From NCBI RefSeq assembly GCF_900069005.2, contig NZ_LN831279.1:613530-677529 (forward strand): 64,000 nt of DNA, read 5' to 3'. The notes under the pieces were generated by a model that was not told the origin of the DNA, did no database searches, and worked only from the letters and a program-made list of their open reading frames with translations. Both the position numbers and the translations under genes were made by a program. Shown piece after piece: positions 15,811-28,206 of the stretch (position 1 is the first letter of the stretch; each line of letters opens with the position of its first letter). Source of the DNA: Paenibacillus sp. GM2 (GTDB lineage Bacteria; Bacillota; Bacilli; Paenibacillales; Paenibacillaceae).

Positions 15811-16665
15811 CTAGCTTATTTTCTTCGTGTACAAAATGCCGATGGTCTTTGCACCGCAGTGGCTTGAGATGACGCAGCCGGCCTTGGAGATGGCGACTTC
15901 CCTGGCGCCGGTCTTTTCTTGCAGAATGCTCTTCAATTGGTCGGCATCTTCATCCGCCAGCGAATGGGTGACGAAGATCAGATCATTGTCCATATCCTCG
16001 ATGCAGGCAAGCGCATTGTCCAGCATTTGATGAAGAGCCTTCTCACGGCTGCCGCGCACTTTGTAGGCGGGGGTCATTTTCCCATCGATCACTTTGATGA
16101 CCGGACGGATCTTGAGCAGGCTGCCGACTAGATTCTGCATGCCGGAGCAGCGTCCGCCTTTGTAGAGATAGTCGAGGGAATCGATCACGAATTCCGTCTC
16201 TACCTGCGGTCGGGTTCTGTGCAGGAGGTCCATGATCTCTTCGATGTTCTGGCCTGCTTCGGCTGCTCGATATGCCTTCATCACCTGCAGACCAATGCCG
16301 GTAGACAGGTTCAGTGAATCAAATACACGAACTCGTCCCTCGGGGAACTCAGCTGCCGCGATCAATGCGTTCTGATACGTAGAAGAGAGCTCAGACGACA
16401 AGCTGATATAGAGGATATCCTTGCCTTCGTTGATGGCTGGCGTGAAGGCCTGAATGAAGTCAGCGGGTGAAGGCGCAGCCGTCTTTGGCAGCTTCTTCGT
16501 CTCGCTTACCTTCTGATATAACATGGGGGTATCCAGGTCAACGCCGTCTTTATAGGTCTGCTGATCAAAGATGACATACAGGGGAATAATTCCAATGTCA
16601 TATTTCCCAATCCAATCGGATGGCAGGTCACATGTGCTGTCAGCGAATATTTTGAGAGTTCCCAT
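15811..16665 (-). CDS. DegV family fatty-acid-binding protein
   Basis: This 284-residue protein is a full-length DegV protein with FADSTCDLP at the N-terminus, a KTAAPSPADF segment, the GGRCSG motif near the middle, and GCVISSHCGAKTIGILY at the end. DegV proteins bind a fatty acid and, as FakB, present it to the kinase FakA for incorporation into phospholipids. AAGGAGG lies eight bases before the ATG. A close paralogue lies 51 bp upstream on the same strand. Confidence 0.9.
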   Translation of the reverse strand: MGTLKIFADSTCDLPSDWIGKYDIGIIPLYVIFDQQTYKDGVDLDTPMLYQKVSETKKLPKTAAPSPADFIQAFTPAINEGKDILYISLSSELSSTYQNALIAAAEFPEGRVRVFDSLNLSTGIGLQVMKAYRAAEAGQNIEEIMDLLHRTRPQVETEFVIDSLDYLYKGGRCSGMQNLVGSLLKIRPVIKVIDGKMTPAYKVRGSREKALHQMLDNALACIEDMDNDLIFVTHSLADEDADQLKSILQEKTGAREVAISKAGCVISSHCGAKTIGILYTKKIS

Positions 16666-16716
16666 TGTGTAGTCCTCCTTATATGGTTTAAGTTAGTCCT
16701 TAAGCTGTCTTCTCTA

Positions 16717-17574
16717 TCAGGCCTCAGACTTCTTAGTATACATGATTGCTACCGTATGTGGGCCACAATGACTCGAAATAACGCATCCTGCCTGGGAGAT
16801 CGCTACTTCGCGCGCGCCGGTCTTCTCTTTTAATACGGACGCCAAATAAAGGGCTTCTTCCTCTGCAAGCGTGTGTACAACAATAATTACATCATTATCC
16901 ATTGCGTCAAGATTTGCAAGTGCGTTATCCAGCATTTTTTGAACGGCTTTATCTTTCTTGCCGCGTACTTTGTAAGCGGGGATAATCGAGCCGTCAACAA
17001 CCTTAAGGATCGGCCGGATTTTCAGCAAGCTGCCGATGAAGTTCTGCATGCCGGAGCAGCGTCCGCCTTTATACAAATACTCCAGCGTATCGATAACAAA
17101 TTCGGTGTCTACCAGTTGCCGGGTGTGCTCTAACATCGCGGTAATTTCCGCTGCGGTCTTCCCTTGCTCAGCCGCTTTGACGGCCTTCATGACAAGCAAA
17201 CCAATTCCGCTGCACAGATTCAGGGAGTCGACAACATGTACCCGCCCTGGCGGGAGTTCGTCCGCCGCGATCAGGGCATTTTGATAGGTTGCAGACAATT
17301 TGGACGACAAGCTGAGATAGACGATCGTGTCGCCGCGCTCGATATGCGGACTGAAAGCGTGGATGAAATCGGTGGGCGATGGCGCTGTAGTCTTCGGCAG
17401 AGAGCCGCTTTCTTCCACCTTGCGATAAAGCTCCTCCGGAGTAATATCAATCCCATCCCGATAAATCTCATCACCAAATACAACGTAGAGAGGTATAATT
17501 CCTATTTCATATTTTGTAATCCAATCTGCCGGCAGATCGGAGGTGCTGTCTGCGAATATTTTTATCTGTGACAT
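16717..17574 (-). CDS. DegV family fatty-acid-binding protein (paralogue)
   Basis: This 285-residue protein is co-linear with its neighbour at 15811: FADSTSDLP, KTTAPSPTDF, GGRCSGMQN and GCVISSHCGPHTVAIMY. I start it at 17574 because AAAGGAG lies six bases before that ATG, while the in-frame ATG two codons earlier abuts the site. The two genes probably form an operon and may differ in acyl-chain preference, as FakB1 and FakB2 do in other Firmicutes; that is inference. Confidence 0.9.
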   Translation of the reverse strand: MSQIKIFADSTSDLPADWITKYEIGIIPLYVVFGDEIYRDGIDITPEELYRKVEESGSLPKTTAPSPTDFIHAFSPHIERGDTIVYLSLSSKLSATYQNALIAADELPPGRVHVVDSLNLCSGIGLLVMKAVKAAEQGKTAAEITAMLEHTRQLVDTEFVIDTLEYLYKGGRCSGMQNFIGSLLKIRPILKVVDGSIIPAYKVRGKKDKAVQKMLDNALANLDAMDNDVIIVVHTLAEEEALYLASVLKEKTGAREVAISQAGCVISSHCGPHTVAIMYTKKSEA

Positions 17575-17698
17575 ATGCATCTCCTTTAAAATAGTTGTGA
17601 ATAGTCCCTAGCTTCTTCCTCAAACCTTCCCCGGTGCAGAAAAGCGGGGGGTGAGCGGTACTATTTCTGAATACGTATTATTATAGAAGCAACGTTTC

Positions 17699-18115
17699 TT
17701 ATAGATTAGCAAACAATAATATGAAAATCACCGGCAGTATAGGAATTGCCGAGAAAATCGTACCTAATATTGCGAACACTTTCTTGCGATTCTTCATGCT
17801 GATGCCGACAATGCCCAGGATAAGGGAGGTCAGATTCAAGAGCATAGTAATCAAGAGCAGCAATACTCCGGCAATTGCGCTGCCTTGCTGTATGAAATAC
17901 TCCTCGAACAGCTCTTCCGGGCCTTCCAGAACATTGGCGGCTGCGACAGTTACAAGCACTGTAGCGAAAAGATAGCCCATAATAGCTACCAGGCTTATGA
18001 TGAAGGAAGCGATACCGGGGCCCGAATGCTTGATGATTTGGGAAGGTTGGCCGCCTTGGGCGGGGCCGGGGTAGGAAGGATATGTATTATAATTCCTCTG
18101 GTCAAAGTTTTCCAT
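17699..18115 (-). CDS. Small multi-pass membrane protein, DUF4190-like
   Basis: This 138-residue protein has a Pro/Tyr/Gly/Gln-rich N-terminal tail (about 1-33), then two or three hydrophobic segments with ILGIVGISMKNRKKVFAILG, a pattern seen in DUF4190-type proteins. No function is known. It is monocistronic and transcribed toward the degV pair. Confidence 0.6.
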   Translation of the reverse strand: MENFDQRNYNTYPSYPGPAQGGQPSQIIKHSGPGIASFIISLVAIMGYLFATVLVTVAAANVLEGPEELFEEYFIQQGSAIAGVLLLLITMLLNLTSLILGIVGISMKNRKKVFAILGTIFSAIPILPVIFILLFANL

Positions 18116-18275
18116 TTAAATAAGTCTCCTTTAGGCCATAATGATTACTCTGTTTAATTTTTCATATCTTTGCCAAAAAATCAATGACTATTTCAATTGT
18201 GTGTACTACTAGAATGAATCCAGCCATTGGGTTAAGATGAATGAAGGAAGATTGAGCTATATAGGAGGCGTTAGC

Positions 18276-18668
18276 ATGCAACGCAAATATGCCGGGATCG
18301 GCGCTATAATTATGCTGTTATCTGTGGCACTGGGAGCGTTTGGCGCTCATGTGCTTAAATCGATCATCGGAGAGGAATCGCTGGGTACCTTTGAGACGGG
18401 AGTTCATTATCAGATGATTCACGGAATCGGAATGATCCTTGCATCCATAGCGGCTGCCTTTGGCGGCAATGCGAACAAATGGCGCTGGGCGAGCATCTTG
18501 TTCCTGATCGGTACCATTCTGTTCTCCGGAAGCTTATACCTGCTTGCCCTTACGGGCTGGAAATGGTTCGGCCCGATTACACCACTGGGTGGTGTATCCT
18601 TTATCGCCGGCTGGCTGATGTTCATTCTGGCCGCATGGGATAAGACGCAGCAGAACAGCAGTAAGTAA
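18276..18668 (+). CDS. ywdK: DUF423 family membrane protein (YwdK-like)
   Basis: This 130-residue protein has four membrane helices and the DUF423 signatures GAFGAHVLK, YQMIHGIG, GSLYLLALTG and ITPLGGVSFIAGW. The role of this widespread family is not established. The start at 18276 follows AGGAGGC; an upstream in-frame ATG at 18237 has no site. Confidence 0.88.
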   Translation: MQRKYAGIGAIIMLLSVALGAFGAHVLKSIIGEESLGTFETGVHYQMIHGIGMILASIAAAFGGNANKWRWASILFLIGTILFSGSLYLLALTGWKWFGPITPLGGVSFIAGWLMFILAAWDKTQQNSSK

Positions 18669-18670
18669 TG

Positions 18671-18712
18671 AAAGCGGGCGAGTCTATGATGGAATAGATC
18701 GTCCGCTTTTTT
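18671..18712 (+). terminator. Terminator after the DUF423 gene
   Basis: AAAGCGGGCGA pairs with TCGTCCGCTTT, followed by further T residues. Confidence 0.8.
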
Positions 18713-18763
18713 AGCATGCCTTATTCAAAAGTAACCCTATCGAACTGTCTCTAGGAGGAGTTA

Positions 18764-19318
18764 TTACTCGTTAAGATCGATAATTTCGCTGAGATGGAAG
18801 GAGTAGACTTGTTTCTCGTCTACGTGGTAGACCGTCAATGTATAGGTATCCGTCAGGAAGTTCAAGATCCGGCAAGGGATGCTGACGCGCTTCCCGTTAC
18901 GGTTGACTAATAGACGAACGAGAGAATTATCGGCGATGTATTTTTGAACCCAATTTTCGAAATCCTGGCTCTTGGCCATGCTTTCAAAGTTGTTCTCCTG
19001 CAGGTCTTCCGGTTGTTCCTTAGGAGCAGCGGGTGTTTTTGCTGTTTTGGTTACCGAGGGAATCGGGTTCGAAGCACCTTCATTGATTCTTTTATAGGAT
19101 TTGGTAATAAGCGACTGCTTCTTATTGGCCAGCATGGAGCTGATGATGGAACCAAGTTCAATTCCAGAGTTGATCCGGTAATCGATAATATCATTATTGC
19201 TGTTCAATAGCTGCAGCAGTTTTTGCAGTGCTTTTGCATTTGTCTCTTCTTTGACCAGAATTTCTACATTAAATAGAAAACCTAGTCCTTCTTGATCGGT
19301 TGTACTTGTCTTGTTCAT
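18764..19318 (-). CDS. Conserved hypothetical protein
   Basis: This 184-residue protein has no signal peptide or membrane segment. The first 65 residues form a mixed alpha/beta region (LFNVEILVKEETNAKALQKL), followed by a Pro/Ala/Lys-rich linker (about 85-108) and a compact C-terminal domain (about 120-184) with LVNRNGKRVSIPCRILNF. I do not recognise the family. The coding look is good and it has its own strand space opposite sufC. Confidence 0.65.
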   Translation of the reverse strand: MNKTSTTDQEGLGFLFNVEILVKEETNAKALQKLLQLLNSNNDIIDYRINSGIELGSIISSMLANKKQSLITKSYKRINEGASNPIPSVTKTAKTPAAPKEQPEDLQENNFESMAKSQDFENWVQKYIADNSLVRLLVNRNGKRVSIPCRILNFLTDTYTLTVYHVDEKQVYSFHLSEIIDLNE

Positions 19319-19622
19319 AATTCCCCCAGAAGCTTTGTCATGATATGTGGTAAAATAATGGTTTTATAGTGTAACTCTAATACACTTGACTATCATAGCA
19401 CTGCTTCAATGGGAAGCATAGTCCTAAAATCTTATAAACATATAGGAATTCACCTATAAACACATGAAATTCTTACGATTATTCATAAAAATAATTCTGT
19501 AGACCTAGATCATAGGGCTGATTTTTAGTATTATAACCTTCGATTTACTCATTTGTCCTGATCATTGCAGAGAATCTTTGCGGCTCGCGTTGATTCGGCT
19601 TGCAAAGTAGGGTAGAATGAAA
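19319..19622. other. Non-coding stretch between the hypothetical gene and the suf control region
   Basis: A-T-rich. No open frame with a ribosome site and no clear hairpin. It should hold the promoter for the minus-strand gene ending at 18764. Confidence 0.45.
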
Positions 19623-19679
19623 TGAGAATCAGTGAGAATCACCAATAATAATTCTAATTAAATAATTATTAGAATTATT
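19623..19679 (+). promoter_or_regulatory. Operator-like repeats upstream of sufC
   Basis: Two direct copies of TGAGAATCA (19623, 19633) lie ten bases apart and resemble Fur half-sites (TGATAAT). Downstream, AATAATTCTAAT (19647-19658) and ATTAGAATTATT (19668-19679) make a perfect 12-bp inverted repeat with a nine-base centre. The inverted repeat covers the -35 region of the promoter, so a repressor bound there would block transcription. Confidence 0.55.
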
Positions 19680-19682
19680 TTA

Positions 19683-19691
19683 TGTTATAAT
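19683..19691 (+). promoter_or_regulatory. Extended -10 promoter of sufCDSUB
   Basis: TGTTATAAT combines an extended -10 TG with a consensus TATAAT at 19686-19691. The -35 region (around 19663) is poor, as is common with extended -10 sites. The leader before sufC is about 40 nt. Confidence 0.65.
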
Positions 19692-19736
19692 GGCTTTACA
19701 AAAAAGAGAACGAGAAGATGGAGGGTATGATAAATA

Positions 19737-20516
19737 ATGACACATTTCGTTGTTGAAGGTCTGAAAGCGACCATTGAAGGGAAGGAAATTCTCAAGGGAA
19801 TCGACCTTGAAATAAAGGGTGGAGAAATCCATGCTATCATGGGTCCGAACGGTACAGGTAAAAGTACGCTCGCTTCCGCATTGATGGGGCATCCTAAATA
19901 TGAAGTAACCGATGGCGCAGTAAGCCTGAATGGTGAAGACGTATTGGAAATGGCCGTGGACGAGCGTGCTCGCGCAGGCCTGTTCCTAGCGATGCAATAT
20001 CCAAGCGAAATCGCTGGAGTAACGAACTCTGACTTCATGCGCAGCGCAATCAACGCACGCCGTGAAGAAGGCAATGAAATCTCACTGATCAAATTCATTC
20101 GTCAAATGGAGGGCAAAATGAAGGAGCTGGAGATGGATCCTGAATTCGCTCACCGTTATTTAAATGAAGGATTCTCCGGCGGGGAGAAAAAACGGAACGA
20201 AATTTTGCAAATGATGATGATTGAGCCGAAGCTTGTCATTTTGGACGAGATCGACTCTGGTCTGGATATCGACGCATTGCGCATCGTTGCTAACGGTGTG
20301 AACAGCATGCGTGATGAAGATCGCGGATTCCTGATCATTACACACTATCAACGTCTGCTTAACTATATTAAACCGGATGTCGTTCACGTAATGATGCAAG
20401 GTAGAATCGTGAAATCCGGCGGCCCTGAGCTGGCAGAACGTCTGGAACGCGACGGATACGATTGGGTTAAAGAAGAACTTGGAATTACGGATGAATCTGT
20501 CGGTCAAGAAGCCTAA
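19737..20516 (+). CDS. sufC: Fe-S cluster assembly ATPase SufC
   Basis: This 259-residue ABC-type ATPase shows Walker A GPNGTGKST, signature FSGGEKKR and Walker B LVILDEIDSGLDIDA, the standard SufC set. SufC drives the SufBCD scaffold complex that builds Fe-S clusters in the cytoplasm. It is first in the five-gene suf operon; sufD follows after 20 bp. Confidence 0.97.
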   Translation: MTHFVVEGLKATIEGKEILKGIDLEIKGGEIHAIMGPNGTGKSTLASALMGHPKYEVTDGAVSLNGEDVLEMAVDERARAGLFLAMQYPSEIAGVTNSDFMRSAINARREEGNEISLIKFIRQMEGKMKELEMDPEFAHRYLNEGFSGGEKKRNEILQMMMIEPKLVILDEIDSGLDIDALRIVANGVNSMRDEDRGFLIITHYQRLLNYIKPDVVHVMMQGRIVKSGGPELAERLERDGYDWVKEELGITDESVGQEA

Positions 20517-20536
20517 GACGGAAGGAGGGAACTGAA

Positions 20537-23048
<2,512 letters not shown>

Positions 23049-23049
<1 letters not shown>

Positions 23050-23471
23050 TGCAACTTGACGATTTATACCGCCGCGTAATTATGGATCATTATAAAAACC
23101 CGCGCAACCGTGGGAAATTTGATGACGATTCCCTGACTGTTGATCTGAACAACCCAACTTGCGGGGATCGTATTTCTCTCCAGCTGAAGCTGGAGGATGG
23201 CGTTGTGAAGGACGCTCGCTTTACCGGAGAGGGCTGCTCGATTAGCATGTCCTCAGCATCGATGATGACAGAAGCCGTGAAGGGCAGGACCTATGCGGAA
23301 GCGATGGATTTGGCTAGCCGATTCTCTTCCTTGATGCAGGGAGAACCTGTTGATTTTGACGAATATGAAGAGCTTGAGGCTCTATCCGGGGTGAACAAAT
23401 TCCCTGCTCGGATCAAATGCGCGACACTGGCCTGGAACGCACTCAAAAAAGGGATTCACGAAGAAGAATAA
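23049..23471 (+). CDS. sufU: Zinc-dependent sulfurtransferase SufU
   Basis: This 140-residue protein has the SufU metal and sulfur-accepting residues Cys38, Asp40 (NPTCGD), Cys63 (GEGCSIS) and Cys124 (IKCATLAW). In Bacillota SufU takes the persulfide from SufS and hands it to SufBCD. A 19-residue insert relative to IscU is present, as expected for SufU. Confidence 0.95.
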
Positions 23472-23517
23472 ATTTAAAAGTAAGCAAATAATGAAACTTT
23501 AAGGAGGTAATGCAGCC

Positions 23518-24915
23518 ATGGCTAAGAAAGCGCCTGAAATGGAAGAGTATAAATATGGCTTTCGTGATGAGCACAAGTCGATTTTTCAATCGGGTAAAGG
23601 TTTGACTCGAGAGATTGTCACGGAAATTTCCCGTATGAAGAATGAACCGGAATGGATGCTTAACTTCCGTCTGAAATCACTGGAGCAGTTCGAGAAGATG
23701 CCGCTGCCGCGCTGGGGCGGAAATCTGGACGATCTTGACTTTAACGATATTCAATACTATGTCAAACCATCTGAGAAGCAAGGCAAGACATGGGATGAAG
23801 TTCCTGATGAGATCAAGGAGACCTTTGATAAGCTCGGCATTCCGGAAGCGGAGCAGAAGTTCCTGGCCGGGGTATCGGCTCAATATGAATCCGAGGTAGT
23901 ATATCACAGCATGCAGAAGGATCTGGAGGACCAAGGCGTCATCTTTATGGATACCGACTCTGCGCTTAGAGAGCACCCAGAGATCTTCCGCGAACATTTC
24001 GGTACGATTATTCCTCCGGCAGACAACAAGTTTGCCGCTCTGAACAGTGCGGTATGGTCTGGCGGCAGCTTCATCTATGTGCCGAAGGGCGTGAAGTGTG
24101 AGGTTCCACTGCAGGCTTACTTCCGTATTAACTCGGAAAATATGGGTCAGTTCGAACGTACCTTGATCATCGCTGACGAAGACAGCTTCGTTCACTATGT
24201 AGAGGGATGTACGGCTCCGATCTACAGCACGAACTCGCTGCACAGTGCGGTCGTGGAGATTATCTGTAAGAAGAACGCCCGTGTTCGTTACACCACAATT
24301 CAGAACTGGGCACCGAACATTTACAACCTTGTTACGAAGCGTGCCGTTGCCGAAGAAAATGCGACAATGGAGTGGGTAGATGGCAACATCGGCTCTAAGC
24401 TGACGATGAAATATCCCGCCGTTATTCTGAAGGGCCGTGGTGCCAAAGGCAGCGTATTGTCGATCGCTGTTGCCGGTAAAGGCCAGCTTCAGGATGCGGG
24501 TGCGAAGATGATTCACCTTGCACCGGATACGACTTCGACAATCATATCGAAGTCGATCAGCAAACATGGCGGTAAGGTAACATATCGCGGTCTTGCTTCA
24601 TTCGGACGTCAAGCCGATGGCGCGAAGTCCAACATCAAGTGCGATACGCTTATTCTTGATAATGAGTCGACTTCGGATACTATTCCATACAATGAGATCA
24701 TGAACGATAACATTGTTCTGGAGCATGAAGCGACTGTATCGAAGGTGTCGGAGGAGCAGCTCTTCTATCTAATGAGCCGTGGTCTGACGGAAGAGGAAGC
24801 AACGCAAATGATCATCATGGGCTTCATTGAGCCGTTCACGAAAGAACTGCCGATGGAGTATGCAGTTGAGATGAACAGATTGATTAAGTTCGAGATGGAA
24901 GGCTCTATCGGTTAA
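23518..24915 (+). CDS. sufB: Fe-S cluster assembly protein SufB
   Basis: This 465-residue protein matches SufB over its full length, including [31 protein letters not shown] and the [15 protein letters not shown] core near the cluster site. It is the scaffold subunit. AAGGAGG precedes the ATG, and a strong terminator closes the operon. Confidence 0.97.
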   Translation: MAKKAPEMEEYKYGFRDEHKSIFQSGKGLTREIVTEISRMKNEPEWMLNFRLKSLEQFEKMPLPRWGGNLDDLDFNDIQYYVKPSEKQGKTWDEVPDEIKETFDKLGIPEAEQKFLAGVSAQYESEVVYHSMQKDLEDQGVIFMDTDSALREHPEIFREHFGTIIPPADNKFAALNSAVWSGGSFIYVPKGVKCEVPLQAYFRINSENMGQFERTLIIADEDSFVHYVEGCTAPIYSTNSLHSAVVEIICKKNARVRYTTIQNWAPNIYNLVTKRAVAEENATMEWVDGNIGSKLTMKYPAVILKGRGAKGSVLSIAVAGKGQLQDAGAKMIHLAPDTTSTIISKSISKHGGKVTYRGLASFGRQADGAKSNIKCDTLILDNESTSDTIPYNEIMNDNIVLEHEATVSKVSEEQLFYLMSRGLTEEEATQMIIMGFIEPFTKELPMEYAVEMNRLIKFEMEGSIG

Positions 24916-24930
24916 GAGCTGTTTCATCGC

Positions 24931-24978
24931 AAAAAAGGCAGTCCCGAGTCACGCTCAGTGACCTGGGGCTACTTTTTT
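24931..24978 (+). terminator. Terminator of the suf operon
   Basis: A long stem with AGTCCCGAGTCAC facing GTGACCTGGGGCT is flanked by an A-run and TTTTTT, so it could also act on the minus strand. Confidence 0.85.
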
Positions 24979-25106
24979 GTTTTAAGGGTGATATCCATAT
25001 TTTTGGACTGATAAATCACTCTTCTCCAGATTTAACCAATAACATTAAAGAAGCCCACTAACCGATAAGGTCTATGGGCTTCTAACTTAAAATTGTATTT
25101 AAGTTA

Positions 25107-26153
25107 TTACATATAAATTTCAGTGATCGTAAGCTCGCGCTCCTTGGACAAATCGATAAAGCGCGACTCCGTACGGATTAGCGGGCGGAAGAAATCCGCT
25201 GGGTTCGTCATGATAATTGCCCCGACTTCACCGGAACTGAGCAGTACCCTCTTACCAATAAAATTCGGCAGCAGATGGTTAATCAACACCTGGGTGGGCT
25301 CCGGGCTTAATTTGCCGAAGCTCATATCATTCAATTCTTTGAGAACGCTGAACAGCTCCTGCTTGGATTGATAGATACGGTTAGAGGTCATTGCCGTGTA
25401 GACGTCTGCTACGGCAGTGATCTTGGCGTATGGGTGGATCTCCTTATCGGTCAACCTGTGGGGGTAACCGCTTCCATCTTCACGCTCATGATGCTGCAAA
25501 GCGACGAGGGCCGATAGCTCGTCCCCGGTGGAATTCAGAATAATCTCATACCCGTATTGCGTGTGTCGCTTGATCTCCTCAAATTCCTCAGGCGTCAGCT
25601 TCCCGGGTTTGAATAAGATTTCCTCAGGTATTTTACACTTTCCGATATCGATCAAGTAACCGGCTTTGCCCACTTTATAGGCGTCTTCCTTTGAATATCC
25701 CAACCAGGAAGCGATATAATAGGATAGCATTCCAACCTGCAAAGAATGATTATATGTATAATTATCATTATTGCCCAGCAGCAGAAGCAGAGATACGACA
25801 TCTTTCTGGTCATCAAGCTGTTCAACCATAGGCTCAAGCAGTTGGTCTACTTGGGAATTGTCGAAATTGCCGGTGGCCAGCGCTTCCAGGAATATTGCTT
25901 CAAATCCGTCAATCGCTTCGTTAAACACAGGCTGAATTTTCTGGATGAACTGCGGAGTAACTGAGGCGGTCGGAACGACGACATCCATGGTATGAGGGAT
26001 GATATCGATATAATCGATCCCATGCTGCATCAACTTAACGATGGCCTCGCTGGACAGCTCCTTTTCTTTCTGTAGAACCAGTACGCCAAAATGATTGAAT
26101 ACGTCGGTTTGAAGCTTGTCTCCGGGATTAAGATCCATAATATGTACCTTCAA
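25107..26153 (-). CDS. HD-GYP domain-like protein with altered HD motif
   Basis: This 348-residue protein has an N-terminal DUF3391-like domain (opening MKVHIMDLNPGDKL) and an HD-GYP domain (about 130-300) with the family signature HHEREDGSGYP. HD-GYP proteins hydrolyse cyclic-di-GMP, but here the metal-binding His-Asp pair reads Ile-Asp (GYLIDIGK where LLHDIGK is expected), so catalysis may be lost. I prefer the TTG at 26153, eight bases after GAGGTG, because it aligns with the paralogue at 28207; a GTG at 26165 is the alternative. Confidence 0.8.
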   Translation of the reverse strand: MKVHIMDLNPGDKLQTDVFNHFGVLVLQKEKELSSEAIVKLMQHGIDYIDIIPHTMDVVVPTASVTPQFIQKIQPVFNEAIDGFEAIFLEALATGNFDNSQVDQLLEPMVEQLDDQKDVVSLLLLLGNNDNYTYNHSLQVGMLSYYIASWLGYSKEDAYKVGKAGYLIDIGKCKIPEEILFKPGKLTPEEFEEIKRHTQYGYEIILNSTGDELSALVALQHHEREDGSGYPHRLTDKEIHPYAKITAVADVYTAMTSNRIYQSKQELFSVLKELNDMSFGKLSPEPTQVLINHLLPNFIGKRVLLSSGEVGAIIMTNPADFFRPLIRTESRFIDLSKERELTITEIYM

Positions 26154-26351
26154 GAAAGATGACACCTCAATATTGTGCTTTTTTTCTAATCATATCAGGA
26201 AATATATGGGTTGACAACGGTATCATAGTTCTTTATTGCTATTTATTAGATGCAGATTATGACCGGGGCAGGAGGGCGTGAGGAGAACTATAGTCGTTAT
26301 CTCTTCTGTAAAAATAGCTCACAGGAAGGATAAAAGGTTGATGCTTAAGCA

Positions 26352-26600
26352 TCAACCTCCAGATACAGGCGGAATCAAAGCGATCTCATCCGTCTCCCGG
26401 ATCGGGCAATCCGCTGTTGCGTATTCCTGATTGACGGCAATCATTGCCGCGGATATGAGCGGAGCAGCATCGGGATAAGCATCACTTAGCAGCTTTTTCA
26501 GACGCTCGGCAGTAAGGCCGGATTCACTGCAGTTTAAAGAGATCCTGGACGTACCGAGTCGCTCGGCCAGTCCGGCAAAGAGAGAAATAGATATTATCAT
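26352..26600 (-). CDS. moaD: Molybdopterin synthase sulfur-carrier subunit MoaD
   Basis: This 82-residue ubiquitin-fold protein ends in PPVSGG, the C-terminal Gly-Gly that is adenylated and thiocarboxylated in MoaD. It supplies sulfur for molybdopterin. No moaE or other cofactor gene is in the window, so it is isolated here. It could serve another ThiS/MoaD-type pathway. Confidence 0.82.
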   Translation of the reverse strand: MIISISLFAGLAERLGTSRISLNCSESGLTAERLKKLLSDAYPDAAPLISAAMIAVNQEYATADCPIRETDEIALIPPVSGG

Positions 26601-26742
26601 GTCTAAGCACCTCGGATTTTGTGTTTAAATCCCTATAATATATCATATATAAGAAGACAGTGGGCGTTTTCAAGGTATATAATTAGATTTATCTTCATTT
26701 TTAAATGGTCAATGGAATAAAAAACAACAAGGGGGCTTTCAT

Positions 26743-28176
26743 GTGCCGGATAAGGACGAAGTTACATTAACGATCGCATATACGAATGACTTGCACAGCC
26801 ATTTCGGCGCCATGGGCAGAATCGCCGCGATGATCGATGATCTGCGGTCGGAGCCAAATAGTGAAATGCTGCTCCTTGATATAGGCGACCATATGGATCG
26901 AGCCGCACCAGAGACGGAAGGTACAATGGGGCAGGCGAATGTCGATATTCTGAATTTGACGGGATACGATGCGATTACCATCGGGAATAACGAGGGGTTG
27001 ACCTTTACCCCGGAACTTCTGACAGAGACGTATGCAAGGTTGCGTTGTCCCGTAATTTGCAACAATATTGTTGAACAAAGAACCGGTCAGCCTCCAGGAT
27101 GGATGAGAAGGCATCATATTGTGCAGCGGGGCCCGTTCACAATCGGGTTGATTGGTGCGACGGCGGCATTTTCCAACTTCTACAGCTTGCTGGGCTGGGA
27201 TGCTCTTGACCCGTTAGAGACGATCCAATATGATGTAGAACAGCTGCGTCCGCGAGTGGATCTGATTATTGTCATGTCCCATTTGGGGATATTGCTCGAC
27301 CGACAACTGGCGGAGACGATTCCGGACATTGACCTCATCATCGGCGGTCATACCCATCATTTGCTGGAGGAACCCTTGATTATTGGGAAGACAGCGATCA
27401 CAGCTGCGGGCAAATTCGGCAATTATGTTGGGCTAATAAAATACCGCAAGAATCCGCTGAGCGGTCTACCGGAGATTTACGATGGCAAGGTGCTTCAAGT
27501 TGAGCCAGGGGTCGAAAGTGAAGGGGTCCTGAGCTCCATTGACATTTATCGCAAAAAAGCCAAGGCACGTCTGGACCGGACGGTCACAACGACGGATCGG
27601 AAGCTGTTGATCTCATACCACAGTGAGTCTTCATTCGGCAATTTATTGGCCCAGGCAGTCAGGAGGTTTACAAATAGCGAGCTGGCGATTGTCAATAGCG
27701 GCCAGTTGTTGAGCGACCTTCCCGCTGGTGATATCAGTGAAGGCATGCTGCATGAACGCTGCCCCTCTCCGATTAATCCTTGTACCATGATCTTAAAAGG
27801 TGAGGACATTCTATATACCCTAGAGCAATCATTGCTTCCCGAGATGATGGATAAGACCATATTCGGCTATGGATTTCGCGGCAAGGTGCTGGGCGGAATT
27901 TGCCTGGACGGGATGGAAGTTGAGTATGATCCGTATGCCGCGCCCTATCGGCGAGTGACTAAGGCGAGTGTCGCCGGGATTCCTCTGAACCCTAGTGCGA
28001 CTTATAAGGTTGGTACTCTGGATATGTTTACATTTGGAGTAGGCTATGAACAACTGCAGCATGGAAGTGAGCAGAAATTTATGCTTCCTTTATTTATACG
28101 TGATCTGCTCAGGCTGGAATTACAGACGGCAGGAGCTGTAGACAGCTGCTTCTTCGCCAGATGGAAGCAAGTTTAA
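26743..28176 (+). CDS. yunD: Bifunctional metallophosphatase/5'-nucleotidase, YunD-like
   Basis: This 477-residue protein has the metallophosphoesterase motifs YTNDLHSH, GDHMDR, GNNE and GGHTHH, followed by a 5'-nucleotidase C-terminal domain (about 285-440, ESSFGNLLAQAV, NSGQLLSD). It lacks a signal peptide, so it should act inside the cell like YunD. The GTG at 26743 is the start; the overlapping ATG at 26741 leads to an early stop. Confidence 0.85.
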   Translation: MPDKDEVTLTIAYTNDLHSHFGAMGRIAAMIDDLRSEPNSEMLLLDIGDHMDRAAPETEGTMGQANVDILNLTGYDAITIGNNEGLTFTPELLTETYARLRCPVICNNIVEQRTGQPPGWMRRHHIVQRGPFTIGLIGATAAFSNFYSLLGWDALDPLETIQYDVEQLRPRVDLIIVMSHLGILLDRQLAETIPDIDLIIGGHTHHLLEEPLIIGKTAITAAGKFGNYVGLIKYRKNPLSGLPEIYDGKVLQVEPGVESEGVLSSIDIYRKKAKARLDRTVTTTDRKLLISYHSESSFGNLLAQAVRRFTNSELAIVNSGQLLSDLPAGDISEGMLHERCPSPINPCTMILKGEDILYTLEQSLLPEMMDKTIFGYGFRGKVLGGICLDGMEVEYDPYAAPYRRVTKASVAGIPLNPSATYKVGTLDMFTFGVGYEQLQHGSEQKFMLPLFIRDLLRLELQTAGAVDSCFFARWKQV

Positions 28177-28206
28177 ATGATTTATAACGAGACGGAAGTG
28201 GTTTAG

